Part shown: positions 12,001 to 27,000 of the stretch, piece by piece
Position numbering within the stretch: position 1 is the first letter of the stretch
How the letters are laid out: every line of letters starts with the position of its first letter
Origin: Xenopus tropicalis
Lineage: Eukaryota; Chordata; Amphibia; Anura; Pipidae
Assembly: GCF_000004195.4 (NCBI RefSeq)
Contig: NC_030677.2
Coordinates: 102,770,329 to 102,834,328, forward strand
Direction: 5' to 3'
Length of the DNA: 64,000 bases
Notes under the pieces: model-generated
What the model saw: only the letters and a program-made list of their open reading frames with translations
Database searches by the model: none
Told to the model about the DNA's origin: nothing
Position numbers and translations under genes: made by a program

Positions 12001-15000
12001 TTCCCTGCCCGGACATTTTTTTTTTCCTGTGGAGAACACTGCCTCACATGCTTGTCCTGTTCAGCACCTAGGCCTCATCCATTTGGTTCTTCGCAACCAA
12101 AATTCCAACTGGGGTTATAGATGTGTCTGCAAAAGACACTGTTACTTATATGCTTTATTTCTGTAATTAAAGGAGAAGGAAAGGTAAAAACTTGATAAGC
12201 TTTATCAGAAAGGTCTATGTAAATATAGCAATAAGCACTTACAGAAACGCTGCAGAGTCCTCTGTCAAAAGATTTGTCTTCCTGTGCCAGAGACACGCAG
12301 CTCTCTCCTGCTCCCCATTCCCTCAGGAATGCTAAGAACTCACTAAGCCAATCAGCAGGAAGCTTCCTCGTTGTCTTACACACTGAGCATGTACACTGGT
12401 GTTGGTGCAGGAGCGAGGCATTATGGGAACTTTCTTTACAGAGCACAGCGTTTTTTTTCCTATGAGGCTTCTGATTGTCTGAACGGGAGAAATATGGGGA
12501 GACATAAGGGCACTATTGAGAGAACTGAATGTATGCCTGCAGCTTGAGATTAACTTTTTATTAGACTTTCCTTCTTTAAATAAAAATGGTTTTTTTTTTT
12601 TTTTTTCAAACTGAGATAGGGCTGTGTCTACTGTATTTTTAAAGGAGAAAGAAAGGCAAAGTCACTTGGGGAGCCAAAATGTTAGGCACCCCCAAGTGAC
12701 TTAAATTGCCTACCTTTTACCCCGGGCTGGTGCCCCTGTTCGGAGAGAACAGCACCAGCCCGGGGTAGCTGCAGCGCTTCCTCCTTCCTGGTTCCGTGCA
12801 TGCGCAGTAGAGTGAAAAGCCGAACTTTAACAGAAAAGTCGGCTTTTTACTCTACTGCACATGTGCCGACCGCTGGCATTTTAGGAAAAGGAAGCAGGAA
12901 GGAGGAAGCGCTCCACTACAGGTACCCCAGGCTGGTGCTGTTTTCTCCGAACAGGGGCACCAGCCCGGGGTACAAGGTAAGCGGTTAAAGTCACTTGGGG
13001 GTGCCTAACATTTTGGCACCCCCAAGTGACTTTGCCTTTCCTTCTCCTTTAGGTCCATTTGAGCCTTTTTAAGTTTACACATGAACCTTTTGTAGGTTGA
13101 GAAACACTGTTATAGGACATGGTATACTTTAGTAGAAACTTTCATACATCGTCATTTTGTTCATTTCTCTCCCTAGTTACAAATGCTGGGCTATGACATC
13201 AGCTGGGCTGCGTTCAATATCATTGAAGTGATGAGCGCTTCAAAGTTTACTTTCAAGGCAAGTATACATTACTGGCAGAGTACTGAACTAATCAAATTAT
13301 ATGAATATAATGCATTTAATTGATTTGTTTAAAACTTAGTGAAGTATTGTTATAGGGAAACCTAACTACCTGTTTTGGTCACAGAGAATTGGATATCTGG
13401 CTGCATCACAGTGCTTTCATGAGGCGACAGATGTGATCATGCTGACTACAAACCAGATTCGGAAGGTGAGTTACTGTTAAATAAAGCTGCAGTAAAAGAT
13501 CTTGTATTTCAATACAGAAGCTTAAATAGGTATTACAAACACTAAAAAATAGGTTTAGCAAACACTGTACAAATAAAAACCACTGAATCTTTTGAGATTT
13601 CAATTAGCATTTCAGACTTAATATTTAATTATGCACAGGGCCGGATCTGGGGTAGGCAGAAGAGGCAGCTGCCTAGGGCACAACGATTAGGGGGCGCCAG
13701 GCAGAAGCCTCTCCTGCCTATCCCTAGTACGCATTCAGTTTTGCGTTGCGCCGGTTTGCATCGCAAGCCGCTTCCCCCACACGAACTGCGCATGCGTGTC
13801 AAAACACACGGGGCGGGGGGGTGCGCCATGTAAGTGCAGGGGTAGGTAGCCATTCTTTTAGGTTGGCTACTTATGTTTTTGCTTTGCATTCTAATAAAAA
13901 CAAGGGTTTGTGTGAGATGTGTAATATAACATTTTATTTAATAAAACCCAGTAATTATTGAGTAATTTTCTTACAAGATTGGAAGTTTTTTCTGGTTGCT
14001 GTTTGTCCCTGTCAGTGGGACAGGGGGTGGCAAATGGCACCATCACCCATAGGCCTGGCACTGGCTCCTGCAGTCTTAAAATATAGACCTGACTGTGTAG
14101 GGGAGCTTTACCCACCCATAGCTCACCCTCTTTGCTGCTCCCATATGCCACCAATCTTTGACAGAGTGGGTATGTCAGGTATAGACATTAAAAACATAAA
14201 GAAACTTTGGACCATTTCTGCTTTGGGTTAGGCAAATGTAAAAAGACTTGAAGAGCAACACAAGCATCATAAAAGTTCATGGAGGTGCCAAATAAAGGCT
14301 AATATTGGCTATTTGGTAGCCGCTATGCACACAGCTTAGAGGAGGCTTTATTTTGTAGTAAATCACGTTTTTATTCAAAAATTTAAAAATAACTACCTGG
14401 TTTGGGGCACTGAGAGCAACATCCAAGGGGTTGGTGAGCAACATGTTGCTCACGAGCCACTGGTTGGGGGATCCCTGCCCTAAGTAATAGTTTTGGGGGT
14501 TTTTTTGTATTTTTACTTTGCAACACAAGTTGCAGTACTACCAACTTTACAACTGCACTGACCTTACACCTTTTTTTTATTGCAGGATCTAAGCAGCCCT
14601 AACCAGTATGATACTGGGGTTGCCCTGACTGGGTTATCTTGCTTTGTCACTCCTGATCTGGCCAGAGATCTTGCAAATGATATTATGACACTGGTAAGTA
14701 TACAAATACATTTGGACAAATAGTTACAGTGATATACAGTGTATAAATTAAGCCAGCCCAAAAGTGAGTTTATATATCTGACCCCTAAACTCAGTCCTGC
14801 ATAACCTAGCTTCTCTTGCAAATTTCATCTACCAGTGCTTATAGAAGATAAATCCCTGCTGCCAATTTTAATATGATTCTATTGACATTTCATATCTAAA
14901 TAATTTTGTTGCAGATGTCCCACACCAAGCCTTACATTAGAAAAAAAGCTGTTTTAATCATGTACAAAGTATTTCTGAAGTACCCAGAATCACTGCGTCC

Positions 15001-18000
15001 TGCTTTCCCACGCCTAAAAGAGAAACTGGAGGATCCCGATCCAGGTAAACACAAATACTAACAATGTTTGTTATTCAGATTATTTATTTCACCAAAATTT
15101 GAGGTATACAGGCTTTTTTTATATACTTGTGTTCCTAACTCTTTCCAAGGTGTACAGTCTGCAGCAGTGAACGTTATCTGTGAGCTGGCACGGCGAAATC
15201 CTAAAAATTATTTATCCCTTGCCCCCTTGTTCTTCAAGCTAATGACCTCGTCCACCAACAACTGGGTCCTTATTAAAATAATCAAACTGGTAAGCACAAG
15301 AATTTACACCTTTCCTTATTAACAACTTCAACACAAAGTGTTTAATTCACACCCCCACTTCATAAGTGAGGAATGAAGTGGTAAATTATTTCTCTAGAGG
15401 CTGGATTTTTCTAGCTTTTTAATTTGTCTGAGAAAAACTGTAGTTTTGCTTTTAACCCTTTTCTAGTTAGATTTCTTTACAATTTCTTAATGTACAGAGT
15501 TCTGGTTAGTTTATTGATTTATTCTTTATTGACTAATATATGGTGTTTTGTGCTTATTTCATTGCATCTTTTCTCCAGGCTAAAATAGCTGAAAAAAGGC
15601 CAGGAATTGTCTTGCATAACATGCCCCATTTACCATTACCTTTTAGGCAGGTGTTAGGCAGACTAATTTGAGTATTTGGCTCAAGGGCCAAAGAATCTGA
15701 TCCAACTGCTGGGCATAGGCGCCGTCGGACCGAGGGCCACATCAACAATCCAGTGCAGTCCCCAATCTGAAAAAGCTGCCTTATCAAGATTTGTTACATT
15801 TTTTTGAAGGTGTTTCTTCTCTAATGGTTACCTAAATTATTTAGGGATATTCTTCTCATTGGTTAAAAGGAAAGCTCTACACAAAATTCTCAGAAAAATA
15901 GTAAAACTTAAAAACCCTCTCTGAAGTAGTTGCAAAAGTATTTATTAGTTGATTTTATAGAAAACTATCTTTAACTCTTTAGTAAATATGCCCTATAACG
16001 CATTATAATAAGCACTATTTCCTATTTTAGAGTGTAATTAATGCTGCATCGTAGGCTCAAAACACCACCAGTGGAGAGAACAGTACTACCCAATGCCACT
16101 CCTTATCACTTAGTAGCGACAAGAATTTCATCTACCTGCACACACAGAAGGAGAAAATGTGTTTGACATAATCCTAAGGTCTAAACTACACAGGGAATTT
16201 TAATCAGATTTTTGGCATTCTACAAAATCTTATTGCCCCCTGCTGTATTTTAAATTGGATCTGGACTAAAGCCTAACTAAAGAACTAGGCTAGAAATGTT
16301 GTACATTATGTGTTGGGCCTCTGTACCAGCCCAAGGCAACCACAGCTCTTTAGCAGGGGTGGTCTGTGCCTCCAAAGATGCCCCAGTAGCTCCTCATCTT
16401 CTCTCTGCTGGTTCACTGCACATGCTCTGTGCTGCTGTTAGTTACTGAGCTTAGGGGCGGACTCACAATATACTGTATATATAGAATATAATGTCACAAT
16501 ATAAGTATAATTAGTAAATAATACAATTTATTATTATGTGAGACACACTTTTCAGGCTAACTGGTGGTGCTGTGAGGGGGGCCATTGAAGGGAGCCTGTG
16601 GTTGGAGTTAGGTTTCCATCCCACTAAAAGCAGCCATACGTGGCTGTCCCCCACACAGTGTTGTACCATTAGTAGTACTAACAGATATGTGAGGGTTGAC
16701 TGTATAGTACTTTTCTATTTTGTTCCTTTGTTTTAGTTTGGTGCACTTACCCCTTTGGAGCCTAGACTTGGGAAGAAATTGATTGAACCTTTAACTAATT
16801 TGATACACAGGTAAGATTCTTTTAGAGAATGTTAAGCAATTTTTTTTTTTTTTTTTTTTTTAACGAGTTTTTAGAATAATTTTAAATCCACAATCTGTAT
16901 GATATTTTGCCAGTTGCCTACCTGTGCAAAATCTAGGAAAGCAACATTTTGCAAATGTGTTTTTTTTTTACCCATTATAGTTCAGTTATATGTGATTTTT
17001 GATAAATGAGTTTATAGGATCAATGCAAAAAATCAGATTATATAATACACATAAACCAAAATGATGCATTTTTAGATTGATGACAAAAGAGTCAGTAAAA
17101 CAAGTGTTATATGAAACCAAGCTTGAAGTTTGTAATGACATGTAACTCCTTGACTCCTAGTGTAGATAATATGTTATTACATTTTATGTAAATAAATCTA
17201 GATTGTATAGAAAGATAGTGTATATAAATATTTTAAGCACCGAGGTTTTCTGTATCAAAATCTGTCACTTTTAATGTCTGACACCATTTTTTTCCTTCCT
17301 GTTCTCCTCCAATTTTTCTCACCTCTCTCTTCCCACTGTCTTGGTGCTGAACATAAGTTTCTTGCCTTATGCATCTTTGCATTTTCTAACCAACTGTTTG
17401 TCTTTTACAGCACATCTGCAATGTCCCTCTTGTATGAGTGTGTGAACACTGTTATAGCAGGTATATTATATTTGTCTGGCATCAAGTCTTTAAAACAGTT
17501 ATCCATTAAATAATTTATTTTACTGCAGACACAAGTAAACCAATCAGTTGGATTGCCAAGCATTATTGCTGTTGTGCAGTGCTGAGTGAAATAGTGTTTT
17601 GAGTCTTGATTCTCCCTTGGAGCACTCATTTGTACTGTACAATAAGTAACGATGAATGGCTATGACAACTATTCCTGCTACTTCCAGAAAGGACATGTCA
17701 ACCATGGGATTTAAATTTCAGTGCACTGGAGGCAGTGCACAAAACAGCTGCATAAAACATCTCATTTCCTTACACACTAGACCACTGTTGTCCACCTCTT
17801 TCCGAGCAGTGGAATATTTATGTTTTACAACAAGTCCAAGAGCTGGGGATGATGGTATGCAAAAAGTCTCTGAAACTAGTGCAATGTCTGGGGTCCAAAA
17901 AATACCCTAGAGAGTCCCATTTTTCATAAATATGCTTGGTCTAAGAGGATTTCTTTTTTTGTTGCTTATTTTATCTGTTCTTTTGTATCAAGATCATTGT

Positions 18001-21000
18001 CAACTGAATAGCCACTAGGCGTTGGACTGTTTTATTCATCCAAAAAGTTCAATCAGCTTTAACAGTAAATATGATGGGAGGGTACAAAAGCGGAGAAGGG
18101 TGCTGTCATCCGTGGTTAAGCATGAAATTGCCTTGAAAGCTTTTCTTTCCACTGTCCATGAGTCAACAGACTTGATCCTATTTTACTCCTTTGCATTGTT
18201 GGTCCTCCCTCTTGAGCTTGTCTCCATTACTCCCTGGGTACCTAGATAACCCATTTTTTACATGTTGCATTTATGCACTGTAAATTGGGCACCTCTAGGG
18301 CTTTTAGCAGCACGGGCCGGTAGGAGGCAAATTTTTTTTTTTCCACGGACCGAGGGGGGCGGGGCGCAGCGCGTAATGCATGCGACGCGCTGGGGAGGTG
18401 CGCTGCGGCCCACTGCCCTGCTGTCCACGGCCCGGAACTGGTCCGCGGCCCGGCAGGTGGGGGCCCCTGCTCTAGGGTACCTCTTTCCTGTAAGAGGTAA
18501 GACAGTTATAGGAAACTTTTCAAAGAGTTGGGATTGCTCCCTTCAGTTTCTTCATGTAAATTCTTTTTATTGTCCCAACTAGGCGTCTGTTCTATTTTTT
18601 CTGTGTAGTTTATTTTCTTGACTTTATATTTACTTTCAAGTTTATTTTTTCTTATCTAGAGAAAGCAGCTGTAACTGCTTACTGCATAACCCATTTTCCC
18701 TAATAGGGATTTAGTTTGGTATAGTACTTTATTTCTAAAATCTCCCTAGAGGCTCAAGATTCCACTAATACACTCAACAGTTTTCTGCAAGTAGCCCTTA
18801 GTAAGGCAATGAAGTGGTGTAGCCACCATCTTTGACCTTGAGAACTGCTATTTTGGGTATGCATTCTTTTCTTTCTTTCTTTTTTTTCTCTCTATTGTGT
18901 CTTCTGCCTCCTATAGTGGGAATTAGATACCTGCCATTATATGTTTAAAATAGTCTAATTGTCCTTTTCAGTGCAGCCTGTTTGCCAGGTTTTCAATCAA
19001 GTTATCCAATCAAGGGAAGGCATATCTATTCTAGTTTTGTTTTATTTAAGTTACTGTTAATTAAGTGTTTAAATGTTTGTTCTTATATCCGCAGTTTTAA
19101 TATCACTTTCATCAGGAATGCCTAACCACAGTGCCAGTATACAGGTATCTCTTGTATTTCTTGTTGCTGGACCTTTTGCATAATAAGGAGATTTTTTTTA
19201 GGGGTGTACCTTGAAAATTTATTCCATTTTCAATATTAATTCTTGCAGCTCTGTGTGCAGAAGTTAAGGATTCTAATAGAAGATTCAGACCAGAATTGTA
19301 AGTACAAAATATTCATTTAATTTTATGTTGCTCCAGCTTATCAGAGGGAATTTACACACTGATTGCCTGTAAGGCCCAGATGAATGTTTCACAGCACCAT
19401 ATTACTTGTTATCATTTAACATAACTTTCTAAAGGGTACACCAAGCTATCTAGTAAAATGTTACACTTGATTTATGCAGCAGGATTCAGTTTAAACTTAT
19501 TTACTTCCTTGATTTCTGCAACACTGTAAATATTTATGCTATCTACACTTTCATTTGAATTGTGTCAATGTAGACATAGCTAGGAGGTAGGCTTTAAAGA
19601 GCTTATGGTAAGACATTGAATACAGTAGAACCCCCATTTAATTTTTTTCAGAGGACCAGGAAAAAATGTGTAAAACATGTGAAAATGTAAAACTGGGGAA
19701 ATTAATTATATATTGGTGGGGCCACAAAAATAGTTTAAAATGAGGGAAAACATAAAATCAGGCTATGTAACATTGAGGTTTTACTGTATTTAAATTATTA
19801 ATATAATAATTATAAGGAGTTAATGGCTATAACTAATTTGGATCCTCTATCCACAGTGAAATACCTGGGTTTATTAGCCATGTCAAAAATCCTAAAAACG
19901 CATCCCAAATCGGTGCAGTCCCACAAAGACCTTATCTTACAATGTCTGGATGACAAGGATGAGTCAATTAGACTGCGAGCACTTGATCTTCTTTACGGAA
20001 TGGTATGTGACTGGATTAAGCACACCTAGCAACATATGAATGTCATGGGCCCACTACAAAAATCTAATATAAACTGGGTACAATAAAGCAACATTTATCT
20101 TTTCAACCACTATTAAATCAAGTATTACACACCACAGTTGAAACAATGTATTGCATTACACCAGTGAAAACCTATGTTAATGGATAACATGGTATGTATT
20201 TGGATTAACAGTACTTAGATATACAAAAGTCCAATATGCAGGAGGATTATCTGTGTTCTGGTAATCTGATTGTCTTCCTTGCAAAGACCTAACATCTAGT
20301 ACAGTGCTGTCCAACTGGCTTCCCATCCCCCCCTCTGTGTGGCCCCCCACCTGTCTGACTGCTTTGATGGCTTAACTTTGTGTAAGATTTAAATGGTATC
20401 AGTACGGAGTTTAACTGGCCCCCTCCTGCATGGTTCTCACCTGAGATTCAGGCTGTAATCCCCCTGTATTGTTTAAAAATGTAATCCCCTGTACTGTTCA
20501 CCCCTTTTAGTCTCTGTATTGTTCACCCCCTGCATTGTTCACACCTCAGGCTCAGGCTGTAATCACCCACATTGTTCTCCTGTTCACACCTCAGACATTG
20601 TATGTACTGCCTGGCCTATGCTGCCTGTCTGCATAGGGTAGGCAGAGTATGGCAGATAGTTAGCATAGGGCAGGGAGGGTATGGCACACACAGGCAGCAT
20701 AGGCCAGGGAGGATATGGCACACACAGGCAGGGTAGGGCAGGCAGAGTATGGCACACACAGGCAGCATAGGACAGACAGAGTGTGGCACACACAGGCAGG
20801 GTAGGGCAGAGTATGGCACACACAGGCATCATAGGGCAGGCAGAGTATGGCACACACAGGCAGCATAGGGCAGGCAGAGTATGGCACACACAGGCAGCAT
20901 AGGGCAGGCAGAGTATGGCACACACAGGCAGCATAGGGCAGGCAGAGTATGGCACACACAGGCAGCATAGGGCAGGCAGAGTATGGCACACACAGGCAGC

Positions 21001-24000
21001 ATAGGGCAGGCAGAGTATGGCACACACAGGCAGCATAGGGCAGGCAGAGTATGGCACACACTGACAACATAAGACAGGCAGAGTGCTTCCTGTGTGTGCC
21101 ATACTCTGCCTACCCTATGCTGCCTGTGGGAGGTGAACCTGGCAGGGGTTTGTTTTGGGAGTTTGTTAGCAGTTGGAAATAGCGATTAAATGGTCCCTAA
21201 GGTGTGTAATTATATGCTGGGAGGAGGCATGTGGATTTAAGGGTACGTCTTAATATGACATAATATAATTCTTTCACAAATGAATGATGGTTGATATCCC
21301 TGCAGTGAGGACGAAGCATTTGGGTTTTTGCTGCACTACCACCATTGTGATAAAATGGGCGTGGTTTGAAGTAGGTGTGGTTTAAAGGGGGAGTGGTCAA
21401 AACTGGCTTCCATTAGCGGCTCTCCACCATGTATGCGAGAGAAATTCCGGCCCTCTGCACCGCAGAAGTTAGACAGCACTGATCTAGTAGATAAAATTTT
21501 CCAGTTTGTCCTATTTAGCTCAAGAAATTAAAAAAAAACATAGATTTTTCATGATTAAAACAATATAATTATTGAAGTCATGTTGAAAAGGGGGAATACT
21601 GCTCTTTTCATGGCGCAGTTAATAATAAGTGATCTAATGGAACTTTTTGTAAACAGTGCTGGGCTGTGGTGTTGAAGTGGTCACCTGCTCAAGATCTACT
21701 GATAGATTGTGAACTGCATTTTGTGCACTTAGTGTTTGTTTTATAGTTTTATTGTGCATGTTTATTAAATAATGTTAAATCTACGTTGGCCATGTATCTT
21801 ACTCCTTTGTTTCTCAAAGTTGTTTTTGCAATTGCTTTATTTTTAGCAGTACCTTGATTATACTTTCAATTAAAACTAAAATTAGGTTTAACATACAAAC
21901 CAGATGTATCTATTTTTGATTCTTTCGAACTCCTGTGTATAGGTATCCAAGAAAAATCTCATGGAGATTGTCAAGAAATTGATGATCCATGTGGACAAAG
22001 CAGAGGGCACTGCATACAGGGATGAGCTGCTCACCAAAATTATTGACATCTGCAGTCAGTCAAACTACCAATATATCACCAACTTTGAATGGTCAGTTAA
22101 TCATTCCTCCTATTTATACCTAAATAATGCTTTGCAACCTGTTATTTCACTGTGAGGAAGGAGAAATGTAGATGTTTTCTACATTATGCAAATGTTTATT
22201 TTTTTTTTACATTCCCATCCTCAACAAATTTTTTAGTTGTTGTACATTAAATTCTGTGTTCTGTTTGACTTAAAGTTCCTGTACCATCAATAGAATGTTT
22301 GCACTTGTGACTGGAAATAATAGGGCTAATTTACCAAAGATGAACAGGTACAAAGTGCCATGTATATATAAATATTTTTTTTTGTAACCGTCCATCTTGC
22401 CAAATTCCACAAATCCCCCCCAGAAACACCTCTGCTTCTGTCAGGATCAACTCTGTTCCTCCAGTACAGAGCCCAAAGAGCTACACCATTTGCCTGCCAT
22501 GTAAGGGGGAGGGAGTGCATGCGGATGTAAACATTCCTGAAAATGACATACTTTTCTCTGGGTTCTAGTAATCTGTCTAATTTCCCTATTTGTCCTATTT
22601 AGCTCAAGAAATGAAAAAAAAAAAAAAACAGATATTCATGATTAAAGCAATATGCAAAAAGTATGGCAAACCAAAACTCTGTTTATTGAACTCATGTTGA
22701 AAAGGGGGACTACTGCTCCTTTCATGTCGAGTGAATAATACGTGATCTAATGGAACTTTTTGTAGATCGTGCTGGGCTGTGGTGATGAAGTGGTCACCTG
22801 CTTAAGATCAACTGAAAGATAGCGATCTACAATTTTTGTGCATGTTTATCAAGGAGGGGTGTAAAATCCCCCAAAATGACATACCTTTCTCCCTACTTTG
22901 AGTGTGATGTCTTTTCTAACATAGAAGCTAAAAACTGCAGCTCAGGTCAGTAACTTCCCTCTAGAGTGAAGCGCTGTCCCCTTTAGTACACTGAGCTTTC
23001 CTTAGGAAGGGGAGTCAAAGAGCATGTCTACTGCTCATGCTTGAGTGATTTACATTGGCGCAGGAGGCAGCAAGTCTTTGACTTCCTGTTCAAACAGGAA
23101 GCTTAGTATACTAAAGAGGGTGGAACTTTACACTCGCTAAGGAATTTACTGATCTAAGCAATTTTCAATGTGTTTCAAAGTTAGGTTTGTTTACAAAATG
23201 TTAAATGTATTCCAGTTTTTCAATACAGTGGAGGAAATAATTATTTGACCCCTCACTGATTTTGTAAGTTTGTCCAATGACAAAGAAATGAAAAGTCTCA
23301 GAACAGTATCATTTCAATGGTAGGTTTATTTTAACAGTGGCAGATAGCACATCAAAAGGAAAATCGAAAAAATAACTTTAAATAAAAGATAGCAACTGAT
23401 TTGCATTTCATTGAGGTTTTCTATTGGATTAAGGTCCGGAGACTGACTAGGCCACTCCATGACCTTAATGTGCTTCTTCTTGAGCCACTCCTTTGTTGCC
23501 TTTGCTGTATGTTTTGGGTCATTGTCGTGCTGGAACACCCATCCACGACCCGTTTTCAGTTTCCTGGCAGAGGGAAGGAGGTTGTCGTTCAGGATTTCAC
23601 GATACATGGCTCCGTCCATTTTCCCGTTAATGCGAATAAGTTGTCCTGTGCCCTTAGCAGAAAAACACCCCCAAAGCAAAATGTTTCCACCCCCATGCTT
23701 GACGGTGGGGACGGTGTTTTGGGGGTCATAGGCAGCATTTTTCTTCCTCCAAACACAGCGAGTTGAGTTAATGCCAAAGAGCTCTATTTTGGTCTCATCA
23801 GACCACAGCACCTTCTCCCAGTCACTCACAGAATCATTCAGGTGTTCATTGGCAAACTTCAGACGGGCCTGCACATGTGCCTTCTTGAGCAGGGGGACCT
23901 TGCAAGCCCTGCAGGATTTTAATCCATTGTGGTGTAATGTGTTTCCAATGGTTTTCTTGGTGACTGTGGTCCCTGCTAATTTGAGGTCATTAACTAACTC

Positions 24001-27000
24001 CTCCCGTGTAGTTCTAGGATGCTTTTTCACCTTTCTCAGAATCATTGACACCCCACGAGGTGAGATCTTGCGTGGAGCCCCAGAGCGAGGTCGATTGATG
24101 GTCATTTTGTGCTCCTTCCATTTTCGAACAATCGCACCAACAGTTGTCACCTTCTCTCCCAGCTTCTTGCTAATGGTTTTGTAGCCCATTCCAGCCTTGT
24201 GCAGGTCTACAATTTTGTCTCTGACATCCTTGGACAGCTCTTTGGTCTTTCCCATGTTGGAGAGTTTGGAGTCTGCTTGATTGATTGATTCTGTGGACAG
24301 GTGTCTTTTATACAGGTGACTAGTTAAGACAGGTGTCCTTAATGAGGTTGACTAATTGAGTAGAAGTGTCTAACCACTCTGTGGGAGCCAGAACTCTTAA
24401 TGGTTGGTAGGGGTTCAAAAACTTATTTCACTCAATGAAATGCAAATCAGTTGCTATCTTTTATTTAAAGTTATTTTTTCGATTTTCCTTTTGATGTGCT
24501 ATCTGCCACTGTTAAAATAAACCTACCATTGAAATGATACTGTTCTGAGACTTTTCATTTCTTTGTCATTGGACAAACTTACAAAATCAGTGAGGGGTCA
24601 AATAATTATTTCCTCCACTGTATTTATTTGTTATATATTGTATGAAATGTCTGGGATGACATAAAAATATACACAGGTGATCTACAAAGCACTGGTTTTA
24701 CAGATGATGAGTATCAAGTGTACATGTATTTGATATTTTATAGCACTTGCAAGGAGTTTTTATGTTTTCCCCATGTCTGCTTGGGCTTCATCCGGTTCCC
24801 ACCAATACTCTAAAAAATATACAGGCAGGTTGATTGACTCCTTATAATATTGGCCTTACTTTGTGTGAATATGATCAAGGGACTTCAGATTGGGAGCTCC
24901 ACTAGAGCGGGGACTGATTTGAATACTGGATATTGTCTGTAAAGTACAGTGTAAATGTGTTGGTGCCATTTACATACCAGGAAATAAATTTAATGCTTAA
25001 TTTTAACTTAATATATTTGTTTCTTACCAGCTATTTGTTACAGACATCAGTGTTGTTTATAAATTGCACAACTGCATACATTAACTAAAGCCAGATACTT
25101 CTGCCTTGCAAAGTATCCATTGAGAAGTATTTAGACATGCTTATGCCAATTATTGTACAAAACTGTATATTTGATCTAAATGTTATTTAATCTTAACAAC
25201 ACTTACTATTAAAGAATTGCATCTGCTAGGACATAATTTAGAAAATGTTTTGCAGGTATATAAGCATTCTGGTGGAACTCACTCGACTGGAGGGAACACG
25301 TCATGGTCATTTGATAGCTGCCCAAATGCTGGATGTTGCAATTCGAGTGAAAGCTATCAGGAGATTTGCAGTTTCTCAGATGGCTACCCTGCTAGACAAT
25401 GCCCACCTTTTGGCTAGTAACACTCAACGTAATGGCATTTGTGAGGTCTTGTATGCAGCCGCTTGGATCTGTGGCGAGTTCTCAGAGTAAGTGTACAATC
25501 CCTTTGGCCAAGCCAAGATAAGTGATATAACAAATAATATATAATGAATAATTTACATTTTTGTCCTGTAAATATTAGGAAAAAAAAAACTATAAATATT
25601 AGAAAAGATAACTGCACATAATAAAACAATGAAGACCAATTGCAAATTGTTTAAGAATAACAATCTCTACCTCAAACAAAGAATTTAAAAATTTAAAGGT
25701 AAACTACCCTTTTAACCTTTCTTATATTTTTTACATCTTGTGATGGAACCTGAAGAACTTCCTGGTTAAGGAAAAAATTATTCCTATTTGCTACATTTAA
25801 GAATCCTAGTACAGTAGTGTTATATACAGCCATTTTTGGTGTCTGCTCAAAATACAGTATTACAGTAAGATTATTTTATAAAGACTTTTGCTTAAAGTGG
25901 ACCTGTCACCCAGACATAAAAAGCTGTATAATAAAAGTCCTTCCTCTTTCATTTCAGGGGGACACAGGCACTGATGGGTTAACTCCACCTTCCGGGAGGA
26001 AAGGACACTAAAAGAACTGTGACAGCCCTCCCAGGGGGCCAGGCAGCCTCTCTCAGCAGGCTACACCCCCCTGCGGGGGCTGGAACTTCCCAGTTCTTTT
26101 AGTGTCCTCATGGGAGGAGGACACAACTCCCTTTAGGAGTTCATTTTTATTCATTCTTATTTTATTTTTACTTATTATTTTCATTTTATCCTTATTTTCA
26201 CAGGTACCTGGGGCAGGAGCTACGGCTCAGTCCCCAGATGCGTTGGAGCTTTTGGCAAGGGCAGGAGCTGCGGCTCAGCCCCTTGCGCTCCTACCCCCCT
26301 GCCTTTCTCCCCCTGCGTTTCTCCCTTATAGGGAGAGGGAAACAGGGGACGCTTACTCCCTGGCAGCCGGCGGTCTTTAGGACCTTGCGGCAGCAGACCG
26401 CAGCACAGAACTCTGTGCCTGCATCTGCGGAGCTGCGGCGCCAGCACCTCAGAGAAGGAAGCCTGGCTTCCCACATGGCGGCGCGCAGTGCCGCTCCGTC
26501 TCTCAGAGGAGCGCCAAGGTTCTCAGAGGGTGCGACAGCTTACCTCAACGTCGCATCCTCTCAGCGCGCTCTCCCCTTACCCGGAAGTGATGCGCTGTAG
26601 CGCCGCCCCCTTTTTCTTCGCGCCTTCTGACCGCGCTCTCTCTCTGCACGCCACAACCACAGACCACCAGCCCCTCTCTCAGGCTACACTGCTCCATTCT
26701 TCTCTTGCACAGCAATCCAGGTCAGTAACTGCTTCTTGGCAACTACATCCCTGCCACATACTACAGCAGGTGATCTCTCACCTCTTATTGCAGCATACCC
26801 TGCCAACCAATAACATGGCAGATCCTTCAAAGGAGGGCCCCAGGTTGCGCTCTGCACAGGCTCCCTCCAAGAACCCAGTTGCAGCGCGGGTTACTTTTCT
26901 TGCTTGCGCCCGTTGTTGCGCCAGACTCCCCACTGGACATTCTGAGCCTTTATGTGCTTCATGCACACAGCCTGCTCCTCCAGTACCTTCTACCTCACCT

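Noticed and set aside
18262..18582. 106-codon frame
   Set aside because: Lies in a GC-rich transposon remnant and shows no known domain.
19139..19160. Possible U12-type donor GTATCTCTT at intron 10
   Set aside because: It differs from the U12 consensus GTATCCTT and no TTCCTTRAY branch site is seen before exon 11.
20584..21102. Open frame of 172 codons on the minus strand, Cys/Leu/Pro repeats
   Set aside because: Translation of the 34-bp minisatellite; several frames are open at once and the same pattern occurs in the 312-1283 copy.
23401..24184. Plus-strand frames of 90-137 codons
   Set aside because: Antisense shadows of the Tc1 transposase.
26488..26814. Upstream extension of the DIRS gag-like frame
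   Set aside because: Runs through leader sequence; the ATG at 26815 gives a better gag-like start.
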